Shown here: in pieces, positions 12,769 to 24,500 of the stretch
How positions within the stretch are numbered: position 1 is the stretch's first letter
Layout of the letters: every line of letters starts with the position of its first letter
NCBI GenBank assembly: GCA_016802295.1
Contig: JAESIW010000180.1
Span: 2,350,039-2,414,038 of the forward strand
DNA: 64,000 nt
From: Brachionus rotundiformis
Lineage: Eukaryota > Rotifera > Eurotatoria > Ploima > Brachionidae
Reading direction: 5' to 3'
Translations under genes and position numbers: made by a program
Notes under the pieces: generated by a model
Told to the model about the DNA's origin: nothing
What the model saw: only the letters and a program-made list of their open reading frames with translations
The model's database searches: none

Positions 12769-13620
12769 TTAAACATTGACACTTTTTAAATGATGTGCAC
12801 CTGTTTTATTAGCTTGACTTAAATTCTCGTTAGACAATGTACTTGTGGTAGAGGACGGTGACGGTGACGGATACGGTGACATAAAATTAGAATTCTCTTT
12901 CTTTGAATCTTTGGTATTGATGCCGGTCATAGACGCTTGCATGTTAGCAGCGGCCATTACCTGGGACAGCAGAATTGGGTTGATATTGTAAGCAGCAGCT
13001 GCAGCTGCGGCAGCTAAATAAGGGTTATTGAACAAATGGTTGTATTCGTGTGCCTGAGGCTTGGTGTTTTTGGCTACCGGGTGAATGACTGGATTGTTAG
13101 GAGGGACAAATGTTTTAATAGTATTTGGCGATATTTGGCTCTTGTCCGGAAAAAAAGATGGACTTGATCTTGATTCACTGGAGCTTGGCGACGATGAGGA
13201 GTTGGTTTTTTCGCGTTTTCGCCACTTGGCTCTTCTGTTCTGGAACCATACTTGAACTCGTGCTTCACTCAAGTCCAAGCTCATGGCCAGCTCTTCTCTG
13301 GTAAACACGTCAGGGTATTGGGTCTTTTCAAAGGCGCGCTCCAGCTGATGAAGCTGAAAAGTGGTGAATGTGGTCCTGGAGCGCCTGACCTTGCGCGAAG
13401 GCCTACCATCTGCATCCGTTTCTATGTCGTACTCATCTTCATTCTCGTCGCTGAAGTGCTCCTCAGCTTCGTGGAATTTGGCAGATTCGGGCGAGAATGC
13501 TCTGTTGGAAATATGATTGGGCGACGGAGCGCGCAAAGCGCTTGGCTCACTTGTTTTACCAGACAGTAGACTGTCAATGTCAAAACACGACTTTTTTGTT
13601 ACACTCGCTATTTGTTCCAT
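12769..13620 (-). CDS. hbn: Paired-like homeodomain transcription factor, homeobrain-like
   Basis: One uninterrupted frame encodes 283 residues. The homeodomain is residues 78-137: RRSRTTFTTFQLHQLERAF, FEKTQYPDVFTREELAM, DLSEARVQVWFQNRRAKW. It is a Q50 paired-like domain (W125 = position 48, Q127 = position 50). The combination TTFQLHQLERAFEKTQYPDVFTRE is what I remember of Homeobrain, a bilaterian head/brain regulator not kept in vertebrates. Aristaless/Arx and Rx differ at the SYQLEEL and KSHYPDVYS positions. A short N-terminal FDIDSLL may be an octapeptide relative. An acidic run lies at 57-69, Ser-rich tracts flank the homeodomain, and an alanine run occupies 203-210. No C-terminal OAR motif is evident. 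The lack of an intron inside the homeobox is notable. TTTTTAATTAG directly before the leader suggests a 5'-UTR intron or trans-splice acceptor. Confidence 0.88.
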   Translation of the reverse strand: MEQIASVTKKSCFDIDSLLSGKTSEPSALRAPSPNHISNRAFSPESAKFHEAEEHFSDENEDEYDIETDADGRPSRKVRRSRTTFTTFQLHQLERAFEKTQYPDVFTREELAMSLDLSEARVQVWFQNRRAKWRKREKTNSSSSPSSSESRSSPSFFPDKSQISPNTIKTFVPPNNPVIHPVAKNTKPQAHEYNHLFNNPYLAAAAAAAAYNINPILLSQVMAAANMQASMTGINTKDSKKENSNFMSPYPSPSPSSTTSTLSNENLSQANKTGAHHLKSVNV

Positions 13621-14760
13621 TTTAACTCTAATTAAAAATAATAAATAAAATTTATTTTATTTTTGTTTAATGATTTTCGTTGTGGTGGTTAATTTGCACT
13701 AAAATATAAAGGTAAGAAACACGAAAATAGAATGTATGAAAAAAAAAATGATTGGAGACAAGGCGGAGTTTTGGAAATCAATCAATCAATTTAGCTAATT
13801 AAATTAATAGTCCATTTTTTTTTGTTTTCAAAATTAATTAGAAATCTCGAAAATGGGATGGCGAATATAATTAGTAATTAAATCTTAATTTAAACAACCA
13901 ATAAATTTTAAGAGTAAATTAATTTATTTATGTGTTCAGGTAGTAGTCAATTATCAAATTGTTTTATTGTTAAAATAAAAAATTTTTCACTAATTAACTA
14001 TCTAGAATAAAAATTCAACTCCCATTCTAAGTCTCTAAATCAAAAATTAATTATCCTGATTTCAAATAATTAAATACAAATTGCTTTTAATATCCGATTT
14101 TTTTTCTAATTTTTAATTTCATTTTTATTAGAATTTTAATTTTGTCCCAAACGAGGAAATTTGCCGATATTTAATATGTATCGCGTTTATTTATTTCTAT
14201 TTCCTTTTTATTGTTCTAACTACTTTTACGTCAATTAATAATTTAATTAGTATCTGCCTGAAAAATTTAAAATTTTTGCTAACTATAATCACATATGAGA
14301 GATCTCAATTGACCAGGGCCCATTTTTTTAAATTCTTAAAAAATTTTATCTCAAGGTACATGACCAAAGACTTTCCTTAATTTTTCTAAAAAATTGGCTT
14401 TTGGAAACTAATTGCGTCATCAATAGATGACATAATAATCTAATTGTGCCAATCGTCGGTCACTTTAAAGCTCTTACTTTATCTAATCCGATTTAGTCTA
14501 ATTAATAATCTAGACACACTTAAATGATCTTAAGTATTACAAATCGCTCATATTCAATTGTCATGCACGAAAATATGCACTTAAGATTAGAATTCTTTCA
14601 TTTTGCCACCGCTGACACTTAAGCTTGCCATTTAAAGCAAAGAGTAATTAATTACGTATTCTTAATTTGGATATACGTTTTGCCATGACCAACCAGCATG
14701 TTCTCTCAAAGTCACAATAATCTCTCAATCGATTACCCAACTTTTTATGATATCCTCTTA
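13621..14760. promoter_or_regulatory. Presumed upstream regulatory region of the homeobox gene
   Basis: This is the 5' side of the minus-strand homeobox gene. It holds ATCAATCAATCAAT near 13777-13790 (PBC/Hox-like). A GC-richer block at about 14400-14720 has several TAATTA cores, TAATCC at about 14486 (Otx/bicoid type) and TAATTAATTA near 14650. Function is inferred from position and motif density only. Confidence 0.4.
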
Positions 14761-17700
14761 ATTAAACAATTGAAAATTAATCTGTGTATTTTGGTTTTTG
14801 TCCAGTAGTTAGCTTATCCTCATGACATGACACTTAATTTCTAATTTAACTCAAACTGTCTTAAATTTTATAACTTTTTAAAATGATATATATTTAAAAA
14901 AATATTTTCCTTATTTAAATGACTTTTTTTGACGACTTTATCTCAATAAAACAAAAATATGCTTCAAAAATCATATCAAAATAAAGATTATGTAGAGAAA
15001 TTAAGCATTAAGATAAGATATTAAAAGGTTGTTTCTTTTTTTAGTTTAATAAAGAGAGTTTAAAAGCTTCCAAAAGGCCACACTCAGGAAAAAATATATT
15101 TTTGGCCCCAATGAAGTGATAAGACTTAGAAAAATAGAATTTATGGAAGGATTGTTCATTCATTAGACTTAAATGTTTGAAAAAAAATGAATGCAAATAT
15201 TTGTCTAATTGTGGATGAAGAGGCCCGCGTCTGACCGCTAAGGGAATACCAATGCTGACAGAGTAATCCAATTTGGCTATATCAAATGAAGAAAACAAAT
15301 TAGAATAATATAATCAAATAAAATTTGATACTCATTTGGGTCTACTTGAGCATTCTTTTATTAATTTTTTATTTACCTTTAAAAAAAGAAATCAATCATT
15401 CGATCTTGAAGGAGAATGTCTTGATTATAAATTAGAGTGAAGAATGCACTTGAAATAGCTGAGATTCCATCTAATTGGCAAACTCTTAAAACTGAGTTTA
15501 AATAGGAGAATGATTTTGTGAAATGAATCAGTTGTTTGCCAGTGGTTTAAATAGAAAATAGTGAACCAAAAGTTATTTATTTATGCTTAATTATACAAAC
15601 TGGAATCAATAAAATCTTATAAATAAAGGATGTTGAGTTGGGGCAAAAATAGGAGATTCTGATTTAAATTAGAATGAATATTGCTGAATTTGATTTCCAA
15701 AAATTTGGTACTTTGTTTATTAAAACAAAAAATATTTCACATAGGAAATATAAAATTTCACTTTTATATTGTTTCTCTAAGAAATATTTATTATTTAACT
15801 GAGTGCAATTTAATTCACGTTATTTCAATATGCTTAATTAGTGATGTGGAAGTGAAACTAAATGGAAAAATAGAAATAATAACAAACTTTACCAATTCAA
15901 TTTTAAAAAAGAGAGGTATCTAAAAAATTTTAATTATAGGAAATATATATAAATATATTTAACAACACAAATGCCTGGTGTAAACAACAATGCTGAAGAG
16001 TCTGGCTCAAAAGCAGTCCTTTAGATTGAAATAATCAAATTTAACAACACTATTCCAATTTCCTGGCAATATTGTATTTTATTGTTTGGTTTAATTTCTT
16101 TTCTAATTGTCTTTAAATGAAAATAAAATTATTTTTAAATTCGACTAAATTTCAAAATTTAATTTGATAATTATTTTTATATAGAAATATCATTTTAGAA
16201 TTTGCTGGTTGGTGTAGGAGATATTTTAATATTTTAAAAGCTTTATTTCAAAAACGAAATAGTAATCTTCGTATAAATTAACTAATTTCTTTTTATAAAA
16301 TTAACAAATAAAAATATTATTGCACAGTTAATCATATTTCTGGAAAACACAATGAATAATTTAACAACAGCTCAAAATTTTTAGATTCCAAAGTTAATTG
16401 TCTATTTACCAAATCAAATTACTTATGACGTTATGTAAAAATATCCATATCATACTGAAATTAAATAATTAAAATTTTAACAAAAATATTTAATTATAAA
16501 AATAGTGTTAAAAAAAAACACCATAATTATAATCCCACATACACCCATGCAGTATAAATTTCAAAATTATACCGTGTTCAAATTCCTGGAAAATAATAAT
16601 CGTTATTGATTTAGAAAAAAAAATATAAATAAAAACGAGCTATTTAATATTTTAGAGATATATAATTTTTATAAGAAATGTACACCTCCTACTATTCTAG
16701 GAGCCTAAAGTGAGTTTTGCAAAGCCTTGACAATTTCGATTCTATATCCATGATTAAATGAATTATATGTAAAAAGGACTGAAAGATCAATCCTTTAATT
16801 ATTTGGGACATTTTTTTCTAATTGTTTCAAGCTCATTAAGCATTCGGAGGAGTTTAATTTCAACAACAATTTGTATCATGTTTAATTTAATAAATATTTA
16901 ACAATCAAGTTCAATTAAACTTTTAATTCGCTTGGTAGTCTTGGCTAAAAAATAGTCCATAAAAATCTCTATTCACTATATACCATAAATACATAAAATA
17001 ACAATATCAAGTGTTATTAATTTGTATTTGCTTTTGAAGAGAACTATTGGCATGTATTCCATATATTCTGTGTAATTAAATTCTTAGCTTTTTTTATTGA
17101 GCACAAATAGTGTACTTTGGTCTTCTTACTAATAGAATAACTCATTAGTAAATAATTAACTGATCAATCTATTCAAAATGTTTACTCAAGGGTTTAGCTT
17201 CTCATAAAGGTGAAATAAACAGTGGCCAAGCATCATGGGAGAGAAGTAAATATTTTAAAGTAAATGAACAAAACCTTAATGTTTATGTCAAGTGGTTTTA
17301 AATTTTCTTTTATTGATTAGAAATTTATTAAATTTATTTCTCCAGGCGATATTGACGTTTTTAAATTATCAATTAAAATTTATAGAAATTTTATCAAATT
17401 ACTTTTCCGAAATTATTCGGAGTCTTTTTTCTCTCTCCTAATTATTCTATTTTATTTATGTCCGAGTTTTCTTGTCTTGTTCAAAGAAAGTGATGCCAAT
17501 CTTTAAATTTCTAAATTTTAATCTCAACCTATCAAACCAAACAAACCAAACAAACCATTATAACACCACTTGATATTTATATATTATAATTGCACTTAAA
17601 TATCAAATAATTTTAATCTATTATACCCTTGTGCTTGTAATTAAATTTGTTTACACTAGCTTAAATTTACACCATAAAATATTTGGGTTAACTGCTTGTT

Positions 17701-19167
17701 AATGTACTTTTTGTTTAAATTAGGAAATAATTAAACAAAATTGTTTTACATTTTGTTAAATGTTTAATTAAGGTTCTTTGTTTTGTATATGCTGAACAGA
17801 TTTTTCAAATGTTATTAAATAAATTTAAACCAATAAATAAATGATTCAATTAGAGATATTTTAAAAATAGCTACTAACAAAAAATATTTTTATTAGTTTA
17901 ATTTAAATTATTAGTAATTATTTTCAATTTTTAATTCGAAATTTTCATTTACTCTTTGTTATATTTTATCAAAAAAGAGTGATCAATCACGAAAATTTAA
18001 AAAAAACATATAAAAATATTAATTGTCTAAAAAAATAATCATATTTATCTTTCTAAACAAAAAATAATTTTGAATAAATGATTAAACAACAAAATGATTT
18101 TTCAAATCTTATAGTTTTTTATTTATCTCAAAAAAAAGTTTATTTATTTTTACCATTCTTGCCTATATTTTTTAATTCACTTTAATTTTAAAATGACAAA
18201 AAGGTAAAAATTTTTCATTCTAATTTTAATTAAATACATATGAAAAAAAATTCTTTAACAAAATATCTAAAACAGTTAATAATTTTTGATTAAAAATGAA
18301 AAAATAAAATAAAAATAAAGAAATAAAACGAAATAAAATTTGAAGATTTAATTATTTTCAAATATTTTTTGTTTATATTTTTTATAAATAAAAAGAAAAT
18401 TTGATTTTAATATAACCTTGTTCGCTTAATAATTCCTTAAATAAAAGTTTCATTCAAAATTTTTTTAAATGTATATAAATAAAATTTGAAAGCTTTTACA
18501 ATGCTAAATAAAAGGTTATTTTATTAGTGAGTTTCTTTTACTGAATTATTTTATAATCATTAAATTAAATTTTATCATTTCATTTTACTTAATAATTAAA
18601 AATAAAAAAATTTCTCAAAAGTTTATTTAATTCAGTTAAAACAATGATTTATTATTTTAATTATTGAATTAAATTTATGATATTTGATTTAAAATCTACA
18701 TTTTAGGATTTTTTAATGTTTTTGTATAATAGGATAATTTAACTTTTTAATAAGAATTTTTTTCAGCTTTTAAAATGAAAAAAAAATCAACAAGTGGTTC
18801 TTATTAAATATTGAAATTTTAAATAAAACTACAATTGTTTTGATTAATTATCAATTATTAAATTTGATTGATAGAAATTCTATTTTATATTCATAAAAAA
18901 TTGTCTGTATTTTTAAAAAGAAATTTTTTGAACAATTAGTGGTCTCATCCTTATCTCATGTTAAATAATTTTTAACATTTGATGTAAAAATAATCTTTAA
19001 AAATGATATCACATAATGTCATAATTTAAATCATTACTAAATTGAATTCATTATTATCTTAAATTTAATGAAAATTTTTTATTATATTTTATTTTAAGAT
19101 TATTTCAAGTCAAAACATAAAAATTAACAACAAAATTTTAATTTTCTACATAAAAAACTTTTTATAT
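14761..19167. other. Long gene-free A/T-rich region
   Basis: I find no exon with recognisable homology. A small minus-strand frame at 15041-15298 and a plus-strand frame at 15681-15923 show no family features. A pentanucleotide tandem (AAACC/CAAAC) sits at about 17534-17557. From about 17800 onward the DNA is extremely A/T-rich. Confidence 0.5.
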
Positions 19168-19593
19168 CTATTGTCTACCTGGATCAAATTCTTTTCTATA
19201 TTCATCTCGAACCTGACCTCCAGATTTTCCTCTTCCGTATTGTCGACCTTCAACAAACCCAGCATCCCAGTCTGTTCTTATTAGCCTGTCATCCAATCTT
19301 GTTCCATTAATATATCTCATGCAATTTTCAGCATCGGCTCGAGTATAATACTCGACAAAACAGAATCCACATGGTGTTTTCTTGTTTCGATCAAGACCCA
19401 TGATTATACGCTTTACATCCCCTGCACGACTAAACAGTTCATAAATCTGTTCTTCTGTTGTATAAAATGATAAATTACCCACATATAGGGTAGAACTTTG
19501 TGACAATAGTCGTTCTTGTTCAGATCTGGTACCTTTAAATTTTTGGTCACGGTATGCACTGATACTGATTGCATTTAGACCAAAATATGCCAT
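19168..19593 (-). CDS. NCBP2: Nuclear cap-binding protein subunit 2 (CBP20)
   Basis: A single exon encodes 141 residues (human 156). One RRM spans about residues 33-112, with RNP2 LYVGNL at 36-41 and RNP1 CGFCFVEY at 75-82. The family signature TTEEQIYELFS is present, as are RYINGTRLDDR, RTDWDAGF at 106-113 and GRGKSGGQVRDEYR. Y14 (in YRDQ) and Y44 (in LSFYTT) correspond to the two tyrosines that stack on the m7G cap. With CBP80 the protein binds capped nuclear transcripts and promotes splicing and export. The chain ends soon after DPGR, without the Gly-rich tail of vertebrate CBP20. It has no intron, yet the frame is intact, so it appears functional. Confidence 0.95.
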   Translation of the reverse strand: MAYFGLNAISISAYRDQKFKGTRSEQERLLSQSSTLYVGNLSFYTTEEQIYELFSRAGDVKRIIMGLDRNKKTPCGFCFVEYYTRADAENCMRYINGTRLDDRLIRTDWDAGFVEGRQYGRGKSGGQVRDEYRKEFDPGRQ

Positions 19594-20287
19594 TTTGTGA
19601 AATTAATTGAAATCTTTTTGACTCAATTAGAAAATTAAAATGATAAAAAAAGTATGAATGTTAAAATATCTTAATTTCGAAATATAAATGTAGCAATTTT
19701 TGTTGTCTCAAATTTATTTGAATTATAACTTAGTAGACTATTTTTTTCTTTGACATAGAAAATTAGGATTTTATACGAAATGCAAATTAAACATATAATC
19801 CATTATAAAAATGGTTTTAAATTTTAATAACATAGTTTTTTTCGTTTGTTTAATTTTCCGCAATTTTTAATTTTTTAAAATTAAATATTTAATTAATCAT
19901 TTCTTTTAGATTATTATGATAAATTTTTTTATTACTTAATTTTGTTTAAAAGTCTTATTTGTAAAATTATTTTTTTAATTAATTAATTTTGTTGAAAAAA
20001 TTCAAAATTATCTAAGTAAATAGAGTGCAAAAATAAAAACTCTTGATAAAAATGAAATCGTAAGGTACTAGCTGATCTTGGTATTGATTCGATATAATAT
20101 TTCTCAACAAATATTAAACTTAAAGCTGTTTTTGATGAGAAAAATGGTCAAATAGTGTCTGTCATAACCAAGGTGAGATAGTTCTAGGACAAACCAGAAA
20201 TTCTTTTACCTAGCTTGAAAACTGGATAGTAATTCCTCTATGAACATCACTTGTAAGATCTCAATTAGAGCAATTTTAAATTTGTTT
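19594..20287. other. Intergenic spacer with a possible transposon edge
   Basis: This is the 5' flank of the CBP20 gene, very A/T-rich to about 20040. Sequence at about 20040-20287 is less A/T-biased and may be the outer, non-coding part of the adjacent retrotransposon remnant. No intact frame is seen. Confidence 0.4.
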
Positions 20288-20822
20288 GTCATTAAAGTCG
20301 GACATCAAATTATTCGAACTGTGTGTCTAAATTAATAAAAAATATTGAGAACATTTTTTTTATTCCTTATTCAGTCCTTGCGGAGCATGGGATCATCACT
20401 TTTGATTTCCAATCATGTCGATTCTTTGCCTTCATCCTTGCTTTTCCCCATGTCATTCTCATTTCGGTGAGCTCTTTCGTGATTGTCGACCTCAATGTTA
20501 TTGCTGATCTTTCTACCTTTCTTCGCCCTTGAGGTGTCAATTGAAGAGCTCTGTTTGGTATTTGTATTCTTTTCATTCTAAGTACATGTCCAAGACACTG
20601 CAGTCTTTTATTTCTAAATCATTGACTCAATGGCTTTGACTTCGTTCTTATAGTTCATCGTTTGACAATGTCTCAGGTCAGTGTATCCCAAGACTTCTCA
20701 AGCTACTTGTATGGAACGTGTTCAGGCTTTTTCTATCCTACTCAGACACTACCTTTTTCATCATTAAAGTCGGACATAAAATTAACCTATATGTGTCTCG
20801 AAATTAATAAAAAATATTGAGA
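20288..20822 (-). mobile_element. Decayed non-LTR retrotransposon 3' fragment between direct repeats
   Basis: The minus strand encodes, from about 20610 down to 20370, NKRLQCLGHVLRMKRIQIP, then RALQLTPQGRRK, TKELTEMRMTWGKA, KNRHDWKSKV and CSARTE. This is the usual end of LINE-type reverse transcriptase proteins, whose pattern is RWLGHVLRM..., ALQWTPQGKR..., W..A...A.DR..WR. Upstream sequence to about 20760 looks related but carries stops and frame shifts, so the element is dead and truncated. It lies between two direct copies of a roughly 60-bp sequence (20288-20350 and 20761-20822) starting TCATTAAAGTCGGACAT and ending AATTAATAAAAAATATTGAG. Confidence 0.75.
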
Positions 20823-21508
20823 AATGAATTAAAATTCAATCTCAAAATTGAATTTTGAGATTTAAAATATAAACTAATTTGAAATATCACCCAAAAATTT
20901 CAACATATAAGGACCACAAAAGCCATAAATGACCAAGAATATGAATACTATACCGAAACAGTTACTCCAACATATTTTTACTGTATAAAAATTTTTTGAT
21001 TTAATATTCAAAACTTTAATTTGTTCTAATTTTAAATAAGAATAAAAAAATGTTAATATATTAAGTTTTTATTTAAATATCAATTGTAAAATTTTTATTT
21101 AATTAAATAAAATAAATTAAAAACTAAACTTAATTCTATTGGTATAAATCAATTGAGCTAATTTTCACTAATTTTAAATTAAAATTGCTTATAAATGCAA
21201 TTTTTAAATCTGTTTATTAAGTAGAATTTATAAAAAAGGGCTTTACAAAAACAAGCAATAGCCTCTGAAATCTTTATTTAATAAAAATTAAATTGATCAG
21301 TTTTCTATCTAAATAATTCAATCAAAAAGACTAAAATTATTTCAATTTTATTTCCATTTAATTAAAACATATTTGGAAACTAAACTAAAAATATGAATTG
21401 ATTAGCATAGCCTTAATAAAAATCTTTCAGTTAAAAAAGCTAAATAATTTCTAAGATAAAGGTTAACAACGAGCCCAGAAATTTATAAATTCTACCATAT
21501 ATTCAGAT
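20823..21508. other. Intergenic spacer, 3' flank of phosphofructokinase
   Basis: A/T-rich sequence with a small near-perfect palindrome at about 20837-20860 (ATCTCAAAATTGAATTTTGAGAT). No gene is seen. The phosphofructokinase 3' UTR must lie at the right end. Confidence 0.45.
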
Positions 21509-24500
21509 TTATTGGCAAACTTCATCTTCAGATTCTTCGTCGAAAGATTCTTGGCCTAAAATTTCACTTGCATAAACAGTTTCATGCTTGGCTAAAATTC
21601 GCATTAATGGACGCAATTTTATCCACCACTGATCTTTTGGTAATCGATGCCTTAAAATGTCGAGAAAAATGAACCAACATAAATAAAATTAAAAAATAAT
21701 AAAATTAAATTACTCAAAATCTGTTTCCTTTTTGAGATCAATTACTGGCGAAAACATGACTTGTTTTTTCCTTAAACCCAAAACACATGCCGATGTGGCT
21801 GTGTCACAATATCCATTATTTTCTGAAAAAATAATAAAATTTTAATTTTATAATTTTAAACTTTTTGTTGTACCTAATTTAGCTGATTCCAAACAACAGA
21901 TCATGTGAGAAAGCGACTTGGCCGCCATTTTCAAACCCAGATTTCTATCAAATGGTGATGGTACTCCACCCTAAAGTAAAAAATATAATTTTTTCCTCAA
22001 ATTATTTAATAAACCTAGCAAGAAGAAATTTTTAAATTTAAGATACACCAATAAAAGATTGATTTGGGATAAATAATAATGACATTTATTAATAAAATCA
22101 TAAATGCATTAAACGTCAATGATTAATTCCTTAGTTTAAATCATTTTAAATAAGAACCTTAAGCATTCAATTCAGAATTTTGTTCATTATTTTACTAAAT
22201 TAAAAAATAAAAATTCCAACAATAAATTAAATCTTTTTATATTATTTTAATAATAAAAAAAGCTAATAGTTTTTATTTTTAAAAAAGTTAATTAAAATAA
22301 GCAAAAAAGTATGTCTTACTTGTTGCATATGACCAAGTATTGTAGAACGACTTGAAAATATTCCCTTGCCTTCTTCTTGAAGCAATTTGAGAAAAAAATC
22401 AGTTGAGTAATGTTTGTTGGCTAGTTCATTTCCTAAAAAAATTACATTTAGTATAAAATTTTTAATTCATAAATAATTTTTATTAATTTTTTTATTCATT
22501 AACTCAACTAATTCAAAATAAAATTACTTATTAAAATTCCTCTCTTCAATTCTCCCTCCATTTTTTTACTTAAATGTCGAATGTCATCCATGATATCTTG
22601 AATGGTAAAAGGCTCCTCAAAGATAAATGACTGATCAGCACCACTAGCAATACCAGCAATAGACGCCAAATAGCCACAATATCCACCCATTGTTTCTACC
22701 ACAAAAACACGCCTCTTAGAGCCAATAGCTGATTGCTTTATTTTGTCACACATCTGTACTATTTCATTCAATGCTGTATCACAACCTATACTAAGATCAG
22801 TTCCAGGAACATTGTTCGATATGGTGGCTGGAACACAAACAATAGGTATTCGAAGTTCAGGATAGCTTTCACGAGCCTCATACAATTGAAGCACTGAAGA
22901 AAAAGCTTCAAAACCGCCAATAATCAACAAACCTTGGATATTAAATGCTCGGAGTTGTTTAGCAACTGCTCCTATGCCAACTTGGTTTGGTTCTATTCTC
23001 TGTGTACCCAAAAGACTACCACCTGTTCCTGTCCAACCATAAACTGCCCTCCAATCAAGTTCTTGAACACTACCTCTACTAAGTCCTTCGAAGCCATCGT
23101 GTATTCCCAATACTTTGCATCCTTTCCAAACACCATGACGCACAAAAGATCTAACCGCTGAATTCATACCACAAGCAGGAGCTCCAACATTCATTACACC
23201 AAAAGTAAACGAATATTGTTCTTCTCCAGCCTTGATTTTAGGCTGCAATTTGCTAAGCTGTAAACATGTTTCTAAATTTCTCAGAAAGCTTGTTCCTCTT
23301 AGTTCGGCAGCTTTAAGAAAATCTTTTTCTTCCATTGCTTTGGCAACAGCTTTTGTTTTTTCTACCGATTCCATTAACGGTATACGGCATGTTTGGTTGC
23401 CATTGAGCGATATTACGACAGGCTCCGAGTCTGGTGTAGCGTTCATTAGTGCAAGAACAGATTCGGCTCCCATTCTAGTTCCAAGAACTCGATCAAAAGC
23501 CGAGGCAGCACCACCTCTTTGAACATGTCCCAAAATAGTCACTCTAGTGTCTATTTTAAGGCGAGTTTTAATAATATCTTTGATATAATCTGCCTTAATC
23601 GGGTTTCCTTCTTTATCAATAGCTCCTTCTGCAATGAGAACTATATTCAAACGATGGCCCAATTCACGCTGAAAAGCTAAACGTTTGCACAATTTGTCTT
23701 CCCAGCCTTTCTCCGGAGGATTCTCAGGTATCATAATCCAGTCGGCATCGCTGGCAAGACCTGCTGCAAGGGCTAAATAGCCGCAATGTCGTCCCATGAC
23801 CTCCATAACAAAACATCGTTGATGACTTTTAATTAAAATTTTTATTTTTTTAAAATTTTTATTGAATTGAAAAATTTGAACAATTTCAAATTTGACTAAC
23901 AATTTTTTAATTCATTTTGTTCTGTTTTATTTTATTTTATAACTAATAAAATAATTAAAATTATTTGAAAAATAAATCAATTTTAGATATAACTTAAGAA
24001 GCAATGCTAAAACTTTTAACTAGTGATGATCACTAATCAATTTGGTAGTTAAGAAATTTAATACTTTTAAATCATTGGTATTGTGAATATCAAAAGCAAA
24101 CAGAACACAAGTTCTTCCTATTTTGATAAATTAAAAATCACTAAAATGAAAATATTTTAAAAAATACTGCAACATACTTTGTTGCATCTTTTTTACCAGA
24201 AATACATGTATTTTTTATGATGTAGATAAGAGAAAAAAAGTAAAGCAAAAATAAGACTTAAAATGATTATTGATTTTGTTTAGTTAAAAAAAAGAAAATA
24301 AAGTTTTTATTTCAGGTAAAAAAGATGCAACAAAGTATATTGCACTATTTTTTTAAATATATTTGTTTTAGTAAATTTATATTTATCAAAATAGGAAAAA
24401 CTTGTGTTCTGTTTGCTTTTGAAATTCACAATACCTAAATTATTCCATATTTAAAAAATTGAAAAGTAAATCAGAAAAAATTTTTATGAAATAAAAAAGA

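Noticed and set aside
13252..13569. 105-codon plus-strand frame opposite the homeobox gene
   Set aside because: Antisense shadow of the homeodomain coding sequence.
15041..15298. 85-codon minus-strand frame in the homeobox gene desert
   Set aside because: Lys/Phe-rich A/T-driven translation, no family motif, no splice partners.
23232..23522. 96-codon plus-strand frame within phosphofructokinase exon 4
   Set aside because: Antisense shadow; the minus strand carries clear phosphofructokinase motifs.
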